Shown piece after piece: positions 33,301 to 45,693 of a stretch of DNA of 64,000 nucleotides. The notes beneath the pieces were generated by a model. The model made no database searches, was not told the origin of the DNA, and worked only from the letters and a program-made list of their open reading frames with translations. Each line of letters starts with the position of its first letter. Position 1 is the stretch's first letter. The translations under genes were made by a program, and so were the position numbers. The stretch comes from Margaritispora aquatica (lineage: Eukaryota; Ascomycota; Leotiomycetes; Helotiales; Discinellaceae): positions 1,428,411-1,492,410 of the forward strand of contig VJWN01000008.1 in the NCBI GenBank assembly GCA_007644065.1. The letters run 5' to 3'.

Positions 33301-36300
33301 CGTTGCAGATGGAGGAGATGCGTGTTATGTATGGAAGAATGTGGGGGCTGAAATTTGAACGTTCTGGTAGTTTGAGGTGAGATGAGGTGGGATCCTGGTT
33401 GTGATGAGCGTCCGATGTGACCTAATGTTGTGTGGAGGTGGGTGGATGGTTTGGCGGGGGTTTGGAAAGCGGCTCCGGGGAAGAATCAACGGCGTGAGAT
33501 TTGGATAATAAAGGATTCGAAATTACTTGAATGTGTGGTCCTCGAATAAGTTCATGACCGACGTCGAAGAGGGGTATGGAAGGGTAGAAATTGATGAGTT
33601 GGGCTTGTTGGCAGCTCGCTTAACACTGCACGACTGGTGGGATGGGAAATGCATCCGCTATAGTATCGAGTTAAGGAGAATTTGTCAGAGACAATGCACA
33701 AGTAATAATTATGTGCGCATCTATAGAATCTGCTTTAGTTGTAGAGATCCAAGGAGAAGAGTGTTCGGTAGGTGGTATACGGTGCTCACTTTCGCCTTTG
33801 ACTCAAGCAAAATAAGGCCCATATCTTGAAGACGAAAGCTATATTGTGAGATCATCTTTAAAGCTTAAAGAAGTGGTGCTATGGATTTCGAAAGGGTTGG
33901 AGTTGTTATGGACAGCTAATTTTTCTGGGCGAAGTGGGGATTAAGAGGGGCTCGTAGTGACTTTCAATCCGAAATATGTGCTCAAATTCACATAGGGTGG
34001 AGCAAATCTACAGATGGGTAAGGTTTATTGGCTCTGAAGCATTGCTATTTGTGTATTCGCAAAGCTTTTGCTCGAGGTTTGCGAATTTTGTAAACGTTGC
34101 GACGTGATTATGTAGACCTATAACTGATGAGAAAGCAAGTTCAAGCACTTGCGATGTGAGCGATGACTTGAGGCATTGAGCAACGATTGAAATTGAAAAT
34201 TATGGATCTATAATTGAATGGTTCAGGAAATATCGCTCATGGTTGATCATTGTGAAGTGTTAGCTCGTCATCTCAGTCGTAGGCCCAAAGCAATGAAACA
34301 TATCCATCAAAACGATGAGGCAATCAATTGAACTTGAGATTATATCTGAGTAAATTGAAAGTCTCAAAGAATGGGACATCACATAAGGCCGAAAGAGGGA
34401 AACAAATAAGTCATGGGTAGAGCTGACGAGATCAATGTCTGAAAATGAAATGCACCGCCCTCCAACCAACCACATTCAAAACCAGTACCAAAGTTTGAAT
34501 CCCAAATTACAAGAATAAGTACATGATGCCGTTAATCTCCTCACTGACGAAATTATGAGGTATTACCAAATATAACGCGTGAAAGGTCCGACGCGAAAAT
34601 CAATTTCGCCAAATCGCTGGGCCAACGAGTGGATCCAAAAATGATCATAAAAAATCTGCAAAAAGCGTGACTTTGCTCTTTAGCTCGTACTAGCGCGGAA
34701 TCAAGATTTCTTGGGGTATATAACGCTCACTCTTCCTGCAAATTCAAACTTTTCTTTTCCATGTCGATTAATACGTACGTGCCAACCACCCCCCCTTCCA
34801 AGCACAACAACACAACACATCTCCTCCATGATCATATATCCTATCTTCATGACACTCAATGCATTTCAGCCGAAGACTCAAGCTAACATCAACGCGCAAC
34901 AGTTCAAAGAATCTTTTCTTTAGTTAATATCCTCCATTCTGAATTCTCTACTCGAGCTTCAGACTCCAACCTGGACGATGAGCCGATCCTCATCTCCCAA
35001 GAGTGAAGCCTTTACTCCCGACCTGTCTGCAAAGATGGCGGTGGTCATTCATTTGGTCACTGTATAGGGAGTGGTGATGATCTCAGCTTTTCTCGCATTG
35101 TTCTAGGACTTGTGGGTTTGGTGGGTTTTGATGGACGTCTGACAGGCTTCCCTTTTTTTCTTTCATTGTATGTTCAGCTTGTCTGGATTGCGAAGAAGAT
35201 TCTTTGATGGTTGTGCTTTGTTGACGCGATTTGAGGTTTTTTGCAGACGCGGATGGCAGGTGAACTTAACAACTGTTTAAGGTGTATGCATCGCAGGAAC
35301 TGTGTCTAGCTATTTCTTGATGTCAAACCTGGTAGATATGAAATTGATATGGCAGTGTCTGTTGAGAGTAGCTAATTTTGCTGTGCTTAGTATAGAGGTC
35401 CAATGCATTGAAACGCAATTCCCATCACATTTTCTGCACAGAGCAAGCATACAATAACGTCCAGCCTTGCGAGGAGTATGCATGTAAGCCTCACAAGAAC
35501 CTCTTGCGTGTCTCCAAACCAGCATTGGAACAGCAGTGCCGCTCGGAAGTCATCTGAGAGGAATATATGCCAGCAGTGAATACAAGTAAACAACACAACT
35601 GCAGGTCTTCAAGCTTGCAATTATCTTATGAACCTTCCGGAAATCTTCAATTATCCCGTCTCAAACATGTGAGCTGAGCCAGAAGTTCCAGAACTGCTGC
35701 CATGACGGGCAACCAGGACTTGGTAGAAACGGTCTCAATAGCTCTTTTCTGCCAACCAACGATGACGGAGAATTTCTCTTACGTGAGTCTCAGTTTGACA
35801 TAAACTCCATAGGAAGATTAACGCAACACAAATTAAGCTACACATATAGAACAGGACAGAAACACCATTGGGAACAACTATGCGGAGTGGATCACTTATG
35901 AACGCATAATGAACACCCGTGTTTCTAGTACCGTTGCTAGTACTGAACAAAAAGGGTGGAAGTCTAAGCTAGCTTTTCTAGGGGGCCATTGATAATTGTG
36001 GAGTAAGATATACTAGCTCGCTGGCAAGATGACGAGAAACCTAGATCGTTACATTGAAGAAGATAGATCTTGCATCTATAAGTGCAACTATCAGATAACT
36101 GCTCTTGTTACAAGCTTGTGTGAAAAAAAGAAAAATGAATGAGTGCTGATCTATAGATAGAAGATCTGCCGATGTGTACTGGTTCGGGGTGAGGTGGGTA
36201 GTCGACCGCAACTTCAATTTTTGAGTTCACTGGATCTCCTTGATTAGAAAATTACAACCCTAGCCTTGTTATATCACAAAACACCCCACATGGGATTAGT

Positions 36301-36640
36301 GTCGGAAAAGGACAGTCTAGTACACAACATTTTTCTTTACCTGATGAGAAGTGTCCTTTCTATTAGTTTAGCACGCCGGCAAGAGGATGGGTCGAATTAA
36401 GCGAGAATCCCCTATTTTTTGACACTGGACGACTTTGTTCACTCGTGTGCACTCTTAACTAGATCCGATACTAGAATCGCACCACTCCCACATACAATTT
36501 GAAACTATTTAAGCAATTTCTAACCTCTCTGCATTTTCTTTTCCTCGAACAGAAAACGTACATAAATACTTTCGCACCTTCACGAAATTCACATTTAACC
36601 TCATTTACAACCGTTCACAAACACAATCTACACTTTCGAA
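30386..36640. other. 6.2-kb region without a supported gene
   Basis: Only short frames (up to about 125 codons) without motifs or splice partners are found. At 31147 there is an ATG directly followed by GTACGTG behind a C/T-rich leader, which looks like a tiny first exon of a housekeeping-type gene, but no matching coding exon follows. Simple repeats occur at 32677-32710 (CATCT) and 33047-33062 (GA). The last few hundred bases should hold the promoter of the F-box-like gene at 36641. Confidence 0.5.
32677..32710. repeat. microsatellite, 5-bp unit CATCT
   Basis: Nearly seven uninterrupted copies of CATCT are visible in an intergenic stretch. A (GA)n run lies nearby at 33047-33062. Confidence 0.9.
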
Positions 36641-37925
36641 ATGGCAGGGCAATATTGTCTATTTCTGCAGAGCAGATTAACATCAATCTCGAGCAATACA
36701 TGCAATGCATTATCAGGGGATATTGACTCATCAATGGTAAGTGAATTATCGTCCACGTTTTACCAAATCTGCCTGTCTATTTCACATACTGATATCTAAA
36801 CAGCAGAGCAACTCAAATACCACCACAGCTTGGACAGTAGTGAAATCCAAGAATGCGAGCAAGAAATTGAAACAAAAAAGCGGCCGCGCCAATCCAAATA
36901 CCAACCTCCAGAGCGATCTGATACACATACCTGCCGAACTCAGGGAGATGATCTGGAAATACGCCCTAACAACCAGCTCCTCTTCCACCGCTCTTACTGA
37001 CTACGAGTCTTCCTCAAATAAGGAAGCAATCCGATGGGATCCCGCCAACAGCGCAAGCCTCAAGATCGACGAACGGCATTTTTCAGATTCCCAAAAGGAA
37101 GTCGTCAAAACCTCGGCAAACCTCTCCATGACCTGCTGGTTCTTGTACAAAGAGATTCACCGCTCAGGTCTTCTTTACAAATACAACACAATGCGGGTCT
37201 TCTCGCGCATGCCACAACTTAAACTCCTAATCCGATTAGCCAACGCTGTGACTTCACTCCATTACGTCGTCCATCCACGCACGCAAGCCAGCAACGTCAA
37301 TGCTGAGCTCATGCTCGTTGCATACACCTACCCACATCTGCGCCACCTCGTGCTCGAGATGGGCTACAGTCAAGATAGGGAACATATCCTCATCGACCGC
37401 ATCGACAGCAAGGAGATCTTCAGACCTACGCTAAACGAGGACGCACTGACGGAGATCCGCGGACTAGAGTTTTTCGATGCCATCAAGGGACAACTGCAGA
37501 CGTTCGAGCTGCGAATTGGTGTCTTCAAACAACAAAGCATTGCGACAAGTCGTTACATGCCAGGATCCAGCGTGTTGGGAGGGCAGTGGGCAGAGAAGCT
37601 ATCCTGGCGGTCGTCGCGAAATCCAGCGCGTTGGATCATGCACCTTCATGGTTGCCAACACTGTGTGCCCTTTGATGCCGGCATGGTGTTTGACAAGCTC
37701 TACCGGGACTTGGAGATGGAGATCAAGGGCAAGGTGTTGAGTTTGAAGGCGATTGAGAGGGAAAAAAAGGCGGCGGCAGAAGCTATGAAGAGGAGGATGA
37801 GAATGAAAGAGAAAACAAGAGCTCTGGAAAAGGATTTGTGGAAGGCGGCAGGCCAGGAGCTTTTTGAGAACATGAAGGCTTTGGAAGAGAGACAGCCTCG
37901 CCTTTTGGATGTAATATATACTTAG
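36641..37925 (+). CDS. F-box/2EXR-like protein with charged C-terminal helix
   Basis: Two exons, 36641-36736 and 36804-37925, give 405 aa. Exon 1 ends with an ATG codon followed by the donor GTAAGT; the 67-bp intron ends AACAG and frame is kept. The frame of exon 2 alone can only start at a GTG inside the intron, which supports the upstream exon. Residues about 60-80 read LIHIPAELREMIWKYAL, the start of the F-box-like/2EXR fold common in fungi, followed by SMTCWFLYKEIH, where such proteins have their conserved helix. The last 80 residues are rich in Lys, Arg and Glu and probably form a coiled coil. Fungal members are numerous and mostly uncharacterised; a role as adaptor in ubiquitin ligases is only a family-level guess. 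Confidence 0.8.
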
Positions 37926-38845
37926 GTACTGCTTGCTGTATCAGCGAATGAATCAGAACTATGGTATTTACTCCATACATCACACGACCTGTGTGTCCGT
38001 GGATAATGTGAAATCAGTTTTTAAGTCATTCGTTTTGAGACCGGGATCCTAGGCTTAGGTGATGATTTAGTTGCCTTCTAACTGGTTACAATTTTCATGA
38101 AAGACGTATGGCATTGGAAAATGAAAACGACTCCTTGGTTATGTCTGGCCTAACAGTATAGCTGGATCTTGATACAAAAGGTCATGATGCCTAGAATCAG
38201 AGACATGCATGCAGATGCTTCATGAAATGCAAAGCGATTTTTTCGATATAACACTCGTGCTTCCACGCTCGCACTCAAACAAGACGCAGAAAATCCGGCA
38301 AATATAACGATAAACTTATAACTTAATACTTGCATTACCAACAGTACGAGCACCAGTATCATCTCTTATCAAACTATTCTCCTTCTCCATGTCTGAGCTT
38401 CCTCATCAGTACCTGGAGTTTTCGAACCTCAAAGCCCAATAGCAGAAGTGGTTACTGCAACAGCCTCCCCTGCTTTCTCATCAACACTAGGCCGGCTTGA
38501 CAGTGACCCTTGGCGATAAAACAGCTAATAAAACTTACCGCGCTTAAATACTTTTCACCCATTTAATTTAACACTAACCACTTTGTGCCGTAGACAGGAG
38601 GTACCGATCCAGCCGCTGAGGATAGGACGCTGAATGCTTGGAGAACAGCCCTCAAGCTAGCCGGTTAACATTACTACCCATGAAAATCCATTAAGATAAG
38701 TCGGAAGAGAGAACCCAGAAGCAGTAACGGCTGATGTATAGGCTTAAGGAGCTAAGAGAATAATACAAAACACATCGCCTCGTTGCCATTACCTGGTAAG
38801 CAAAATATAGCAGTTGATATTAAATCGCTCTTGCCTGTATCCTCT
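37926..38845. other. intergenic, converging 3' ends
   Basis: About 0.9 kb between the stop of the F-box-like gene (plus) and the stop of the small membrane protein (minus). Both genes end here, so only 3' untranslated regions and terminators are expected. No coding sequence is seen. Confidence 0.55.
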
Positions 38846-39551
38846 TCAAACTGCACGATTGGGAACCGGATCTTCGTTTGCCTTCCGGGCATCTCTCAAC
38901 GACGCGTATAGATTATACATAACCTGAAAACTTCCAAGTCTGTTTCAGTCCATTAGTATTTTACCAAATATTAGGGGAAGCCTTGGAGAACTTACCCAAC
39001 CATTAAATCCATAGTCAAGCATCCAGCTACTGGGCCATCCTTAGCACCGCTTGAAATACCTTGTACATGATCAGGTTCATATCTCCCCCTCCTCTTTAAC
39101 TTTTTTGTAGGCGTGCTATTATCATTGGTCCATAATCCTATCAGACCTACAAACATTCCAATCCACAATATCGCCAATAAGCAGAATATGGTGTATGTTC
39201 TTCTCGGAGGAGCCTTGGTTGTTGGCATACCGTTAAGAACCTCGAAATGGTTGTTGGCGCGTACAAGAAGGACTAGCATCAGAACTGCACATAGTATTGC
39301 CTATGAGATGAATCAGCCAATCAGTTCGAAAATATTAATGTTGATATTCAGGAAATCTCCACAAGTCTACTTACAATCGTCAGGTGGCCAGCGAAAATTC
39401 CATTCAGATTTTGGTCATTAAGAGCAATTCCGGCAGCTGAAAGACCAAAGATCACTAGAAAAGAAAGAAACATCGGCACAAGAGATATTTTATACTCGTT
39501 CCAATTTTTGACCGCCTTTTGAGCAGGTGTGAGTTTATTGCGCGAGCACAT
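38846..39551 (-). CDS. small multi-span membrane protein, unknown function
   Basis: Three minus-strand exons, 39551-39375, 39300-38996 and 38939-38846, give 191 aa; introns are 74 and 56 bp and both keep frame. The third exon is easily missed: a GTAAGT donor follows ATGGTTGG and the acceptor CAG leads to LGSFQVMYNLYASLRDARKAN, closing with NRAV. At least three membrane segments are visible: about residues 24-44, 50-75 and 94-114, with a possible fourth near 145-165. A positively charged loop with KKLKRRGRYE lies between the last two. I do not recognise the family. It lies 0.85 kb downstream of the NAT transporter gene on the same strand; a functional link is not shown. Confidence 0.72.
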
Positions 39552-40404
39552 AATCGAGATTTCGAGTGTGAAGTTTGTGAGGGATTAGGTGAGGAGATGG
39601 TCTGAAAGGGAGGATCTGGAGGTTACACCTAGACCTTAAACACGTTCTAAAAGCTCAAATTTAGCCGCAGGATAGAAATGGCCATGTATAGGTGGTGGTT
39701 GCGTGTGACATGTTGAGAGAAGGTAATCGGTATATGCCACAAGGCTGAAACCTTACAAGTTGAAAGTTATGTACAAACCACATTCACCTAACGCCACGTC
39801 GATCATCACCCTGCTTGTCAAAGCTAATTCAGCTCCTACAAGCCACCAAGTGACGGAAACAACCTTAAGGGAGCCTAGGAATTTCTCAGATAGTATCGAC
39901 ACAGTTCGCTCGGCTATTACAGTATCATGCGTTTCGTTACCGAAAGCTGTCGTGAACCGGGCTTATCTACCTCAATGGAATCAATCCAAAGACATTTGGT
40001 CGTTCTCTCAGTTTCCATGAATATAAGAAAGTAGGTACGTTGTGGACATGCTGCCGTACACATGCTGCCGTACAAAATGAGAGAAGGAAAGTACGAGTTG
40101 ACAATCGTGAATTTTTGACAAAGTGGGTAACAAAATAAGCACTTGCCTGATAAGGAGCCATATATATTGTTGACTTGATGATCGAAGATATACAAAGATT
40201 TGTATAGTTTAGAGAGGAAAATACTGTTGATGTGAAATGACATCAACGCGCCACAAAGGCCTTAGATGATCACATGATAGCGTGATGTCAGCCAGATGAC
40301 GCTAGTCTAAGTAAAGGAAGTGTCGATTATACATAATTGCAATCGAACACCATGCACTAAAATACCTAGGTGCTACCTAATCTATAATCATCTATAACAC
40401 AAAT
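39552..40404. other. intergenic between small membrane protein and NAT gene
   Basis: About 0.85 kb containing the promoter of the small membrane protein and the 3' flank of the NAT transporter gene. Short frames only; nothing further can be supported. Confidence 0.5.
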
Positions 40405-42307
40405 CTATTCACCTTTTCCAGAGATGACAACGCCTCCACTACCTTCTCTGTCAATTCTATCCATTGCACTTCGATCGTTTGGCAACACCAAGTTAAGGAA
40501 TACCCCAATAACTGCCGCAACAATAAAAGGAGTCTCAACAATCAAATTCAGACCCTGCTCGAAACCTTGAAGGCTAATATTGCTGCCAGAGTAGTCGAGT
40601 ATTTGATTGAACCAAGCTGGCTGAACGATGTCGATGAAGCCAACTCCGAGGGATGCAGTGAGGATGAATCGGTTACGACGCGTGAATGCGATCAAGCCAA
40701 GGACTCGCACACCTGCAACTGCGATTGTGCTGTACAGGAATACTTGCATGCCACCAAGGACAGATGGAGGCTACAAAGCTGTTAGCTGGAGATACGTTGG
40801 ATGGGAAGAGTCCATACCATGCTTCCAAATACAGCACCGAATTTTCCGAAAATACCCATCAAGATTAGAAATCCAGATGCACACCACCCTGCCCGACGGC
40901 TGGCACAACCAGTCAAAGAAATGACACCGTTATTTCCAGCCTGGGAGACCATTGGAAGTCCTGTGCCAAAGGCACTGATCAGACTTCCAAGACCATCGCA
41001 AAGTATGCCTCCTTGAATCCGCGAGTTGAACTGGGTCCCCTCAATATCAACGTTCGATCTGTTCGGCTTGTTAGCATGATGTTTACTTTTTGGAGTAGCA
41101 ATACTTGCATCTCAGCAGTTGCCAAAATATCGGGCATGCATGATACTGCTTCGCATATGAACATGATAATCAGAGGCAGAATAAGAGCACCATCAACAGA
41201 AAGCTTGAAAGTGTGTACCCAGAGGAAAGTCACTGCTGGAGCAGCATCAATATTCTCGCGGGACCAATAACCTGTCGCGCCCGAAATGGCACAACCAGCA
41301 GCGAGTCCAAAGATGATTGAAGCAGACTTCATAAGCGGAGAACCAAATTGCTCGACGATGATCACTGTGACGAAAACACTGAAACCAAGTCCAATGAGTT
41401 TTGGATCTCCCCAGACAAGTGGCCTAGGTGCCGCTGTATTTGGGCACAGAGAATAGAATCCAGTTCCCCCATTGCAATTCGAGCTGCCTCCCCAATTGTT
41501 CATACCATTGCCAATGAGATAGACACCAACCAGGAGGAGCAAAGATCCAGTGACCACTTTGGGGAAAATCTTGTTGAGCTTCTTTGGGGGAACCATTGAC
41601 ATCGCAATTTGAATCCAAACAGTACACAACATGCTTCCTAAAATGGCACCCCATGCATCTGGGCATGGCAATTGTGTCCCATCAGCAGCTGTTGGACATG
41701 TCCCGTTCTTATATCGCATTGCAGTGTAGTTGAATGCAATAGGCAGGATATCAAAAGTAGGTCCAACCACTGACAGGAGTCCAGTACCGATATAGAATGG
41801 TGTCTTTGCAATATGTACTCTGGTCACTTGCATCGCAGTGGCAATTCCAGTCGTGATGAATGCAGCAGACACGAGGTATTGAGTGACTTCAGCATCGAAG
41901 TAAAACGCACCACCAGCAATGGCAAGAGGAGGCGAAACAATTGAACCGATCATTGTAAGTGCATGTTGAAGACCAAGGATCAAGGTGAGAAGAATTGGAA
42001 TTTCATCGTTCAGTCCATAGAACGGTGCTTCGTAGTCCTTGTATTTTCGATTCAGTGGCCAGATGTTCGGGGTGATGAGATACAAGTAGTCCTTGAGGGT
42101 GTTAGTCTAGCACCGGTATGATCGGACATGGAGGAAAACGTGATGTTAACTCACATAGTCGCCTAGCCAGCCTTCACGGCTCGTGAAATAGTGCTTGAAA
42201 TACGACCATCCCTTCTTCTGAGAGAAAGCAACCTCCTCAGTTGTGGACGATGCATAGGTGACATCCTGTTCATCTCCAAGCTTCTCTTTACCAGAAGGAC
42301 TCTCCAT
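40405..42307 (-). CDS. NAT/NCS2 family nucleobase transporter homologue (UapA/UapC-like)
   Basis: Four minus-strand exons, 42307-42155, 42091-41109, 41058-40818 and 40770-40405, give 580 aa, close to UapA. The N-terminus leads into GDYDYLYLITPNIWPL, with about a dozen membrane spans after it (LILGLQHALTMIGSI is the usual TM1). The second intron begins GCAAGT, a GC-AG intron; only this donor keeps frame with CCGAACAG. The NAT signature region reads GNNGVISLT (420-428). UapA binds purine with Glu356 and Gln408; here the equivalent positions are Ser368 (in EAVSCMPDI) and Gly420. These residues are absent, although the rest of the fold is intact, so transport of xanthine or urate should not be assumed. 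It is divergent from the amidohydrolase gene. Confidence 0.93.
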
Positions 42308-43073
42308 TATTCCTGTCAGCGAAAGACCAAAGATGGATGATGAAGAAGGCCGAGAAGGAGTAATGCCAGCTCAATTGAAGACTGAAAGATGGAGACAGCA
42401 CAACTCACCGTGGATATTCCGGTTCTTTAGTATTTCTCACAGCTTACACTTGAATGTGTAATATCAACATTAGGATCCGTGAGCTTCAGCACTGACCAGA
42501 TGAAAATATTGTTTGGAGTTTGAAGAGTGGGAGTTGATGTGATAAGATCTCAGGAGGTTTCCGTGGCCAATCATACTCTGTTGATTGAGGAGGCAACATT
42601 CTTATCGAGTCGGAGTCGCCCGAGTTCAGGGGCTGAAATCTGGGGTAGATCCACAGGGGCTGCAGATGCATGAGGTTGAAAATCTCGAATTCTTGGGAAT
42701 TTGGATATTACGGTGGATTCCTATCCTTTAGGTGAAGATACACCATCTTTTCTTTGTGAAATTACCTTCCTCGGAGGATATCTGGAGAAAGTTGAGATAT
42801 TCTCGAGTTTTCCCCAGACTATCCCGTACTCTCGGCCGAGTGGCTTGCAAATATTTCCTTCTTCCAAGTCAACAGTTGTGTTTGCTATGCCAATGTGAAT
42901 TACACATCAACCTGGAAATTAAGACCAAGAAAACTCATCCTCGATTCTTTGGGTTTCTTCAGAATTATTGTGTGCCTACTATTGACTGCACATTGAGTAT
43001 CAAAACTCTTACGACTCCGATCACCCAAACATAAGCTTGACTTGAGAATTCGCTTACACTTGTATCAACGAAG
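42308..43073. other. shared divergent promoter of NAT transporter and amidohydrolase
   Basis: This 766-bp spacer separates the start codons of two divergent genes, the NAT transporter on the left and the amidohydrolase on the right. Both leaders and promoters must lie here, which allows shared control. I did not find a repeated motif that could be named as a known regulator site. Confidence 0.6.
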
Positions 43074-44573
43074 ATGGCAGGACATAAATCAACACTCTAT
43101 ACAAACGCAACAATTCTCACTCTCAACGAGAACAGAGAGGTCATACTCGATGGCTACCTTCTTATCACAGGCAATCGAATTGCTGCCATGGGCAAGACTG
43201 CATCCGTTGACACCTCGAAACTGCCTTCAAATACCAATACCATCTCGCTTGCTGGTCGTATTGTGCTCCCAGGCCTCATCAATACACACTCACATCTTGC
43301 ACAATCGCTTCTCAGAGGCCTAGCAGAAGACCTTCCGTTACACTCATGGTTATGTGATGCTATCTGGCCATTGGAGGCTAGCTATGATGCAGATGATGGA
43401 TATGTTGCTGCTCGACTCACTATTGCAGAGATGCTCAAGACTGGCACAACGTGTTTCCTAGAAAGCATGTTGACTCACCGAAGTGGATTTGAAAATGTTG
43501 TCAAAGCTGTAGGCGAGAGCGGCATTAGAGCTTGTTTAGTAAGTCGATTCTACTGCACATCCAGCTCAGGACAAACCTAACAACCTCAGGGCAAACTCGT
43601 CAAATTCGAAGAAAGCAACGCCAAACTCAATATAACTGACCCAAGAGACAAAGATATAACCTCCATGTCCATAGCCTCCATGCTCGCCGCCCACACCGCC
43701 CACCACGGCAGCTTCAATGACCGCTTACACGTTTGGGCCGCAGCTGGCACACCCCGCGGCTCTCCTCTCTCCTCCCACCTCGGAATTGGCGAAGCTTGTC
43801 GAGAGCACGACATCGGACTCACGATGCACTGTGCTGAGGCACCCAAAGACCTAACCATCTACCGCGACAGCTACAACCTAACACCCATGCAGTTTTGCGC
43901 CCAAGCGAAGCTCACGGGACCAAAGACAGTGCTGGCGCATATGGTGCACCTCGATCTCGCGACTGACTTGCCAATCTTGAACGAAACTCGCACCAGTGTC
44001 GCGCACAATCCGAACAGTAACCTCAAGCTTGCGTCAGGTGTAGCTCGCATTCCAGAGATGCTGGACGCAAGCGTGAATGTGTGTCTAGGCACCGATGGCG
44101 CGCCGTGCGGAAATACTTATGATATGTTCCGCGAGATGCATCTTGCTGGCATTTTACATAAGGGCGTTAATCTCGACGCAACACTTGTGGGAGCCGAGCA
44201 AGTTCTTGAGATGGCTACAATTAACGGTGCGAGAGCCTTGGGCTTGGAGAAGGATGTGGGCAGTTTGGAGGTTGGGAAGAAAGCTGATTTCGTGGTTGTA
44301 AATCCTAAGGATTTGGGCTGTGCGCCGTGGGACGAGGGGCAGCTTGTTAGTGAGGGAGGAGGAGGTATGGATCCAATGACGGTGGTGGTGTATAGTTGTA
44401 CGGGAAGGGATGTCGAGATGGTGGTTGTGGATGGGGAGGTACTCGTTGAGGGGGGTGAGTTGGTTAGAGTTGATGAGAGGGAGGTGATTGAGAGTGCGAA
44501 GAGGGCTGTGAGGGGGATTAGAGAGAGGAGTGGTGTCAAGGCTAAGAATCGGAGGGGCTGGAAGTATGTTTGA
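43074..44573 (+). CDS. ATZ/TRZ-type amidohydrolase (deaminase-like)
   Basis: Two exons, 43074-43538 and 43590-44573, with a 51-bp intron, give 482 aa. The TIM-barrel amidohydrolase metal site is complete: THSH (His72, His74), HCAEAP (His235, Glu238), HMVH (His272/275) and GTDGAP (Asp324). The stretch GLINTHSHLAQSLLRGLAED and the wide HxH-to-HCAE spacing fit the group with guanine deaminase, 5'-methylthioadenosine/SAH deaminase and triazine hydrolases. These remove an amino or other group from a heteroaromatic ring. The neighbours are a nucleobase-transporter homologue (divergent) and a dioxygenase downstream, so a nucleobase or related heterocycle is the likely substrate. The C-terminus is long and charged. 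The exact substrate cannot be read from sequence. Confidence 0.9.
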
Positions 44574-45693
44574 GGGAAGGGGAGGGTAGTGGTAGTTGAT
44601 GGGGCTTACTGTAATGGGATCAAAAGCAAATAGAAATGTATGAGGTGTGCTAAAATATACTTCGAGAGAATGACTTAATGTGCATACCATTGTTTTTATT
44701 CTCTTAATTTCTAGTCTATACTAGCTGCGTGAGAAACTTGAAAGAAAGACTTGATCATTTGGAAATTAAATCTCTCCATATAACAAGTGATATAGTTTCT
44801 ACCTTCCCTACTGCTTATCATCAAGATTTAGCCACATGTTTACTAGTCTATCAGTTGTCTAAGCGAGACATGTAACCTGAGACCCATGAACAACCACAAC
44901 TTCAACCCACCAAGCTCTCGATTCATGTAATGACTTTAGCTGTCTCAGTAGGTAGGAATTCAACCTGCAAACTGTCCGTTTCCGCTCTTCCCGTCCCGTT
45001 TCACCTCTACATCCAATTCCAGCCCACACCCCGTGACTTTCGGACCTTACCACCCCTTAATCACATGATACGGCCGAGCAATCCCGTTCCGTCAAGCTCG
45101 TGTCCGAAGCGGATCCAACTGCATCTCAACTCATCAACTCTGGCGACGCCCGATTCGATAACCCCACAATCCCACCTATCAACCAACCTACCAATCAACC
45201 GATGCTGCGATCGTCAATTTGCCATACAGTACAGCGTCCCTTGTGCTGTGAAGTGTCGGAGGGAGCCGCTGATTGCGAGGTGTGCTTCAAAGGTGGGGAT
45301 ATCTGAGTGTTCGGAGAGATGAGTTGAGATGAAGAGTTCCAACGAGAGTGGAGAGGGTGGCTCCATACAGTAGTACACTACGCTTGAAAAGTATTGATGT
45401 GTGAGAGGTGAGGAGAGATATATAGACTGCTTGATGACCTGCTGTTGTGAGAGCAAGAGGGTATACAGCAGAGCAAAACAAAGCAAACATCAGAGCGAAC
45501 AGTAACCGCAATCAAGCAAGACATTGAGCAAGAAGAGACAACTCAGAGAATTAATTGAGGCGAGGCGAGTAAATATAGATGGATCCCTTCTTATATCGAC
45601 TAACATCCAAATTAGATTCATCTCAATATCAACAAATATATCAACATCACACCCCGCCACTCCACTCTCACAATCACACACCAAACCGCAAAA
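44574..45693. other. intergenic, promoter of the 2OG dioxygenase gene
   Basis: About 1.1 kb. The final 250 bases are rich in C, A and T with ATCAACA and CACAC runs, as expected for a fungal 5' leader; the ATG context is AAAAATGCC. No gene is supported in between. Confidence 0.5.

Noticed and set aside
36499..36726. 75-codon frame before the F-box-like gene
   Set aside because: Different frame from the spliced model; the ATG at 36641 with intron 36737-36803 explains the gene better.
41103..41108. GT donor (GTATTG) instead of the GC donor in the NAT gene
   Set aside because: Using it leads to a stop codon just after every nearby acceptor, while the GC donor restores the family sequence.
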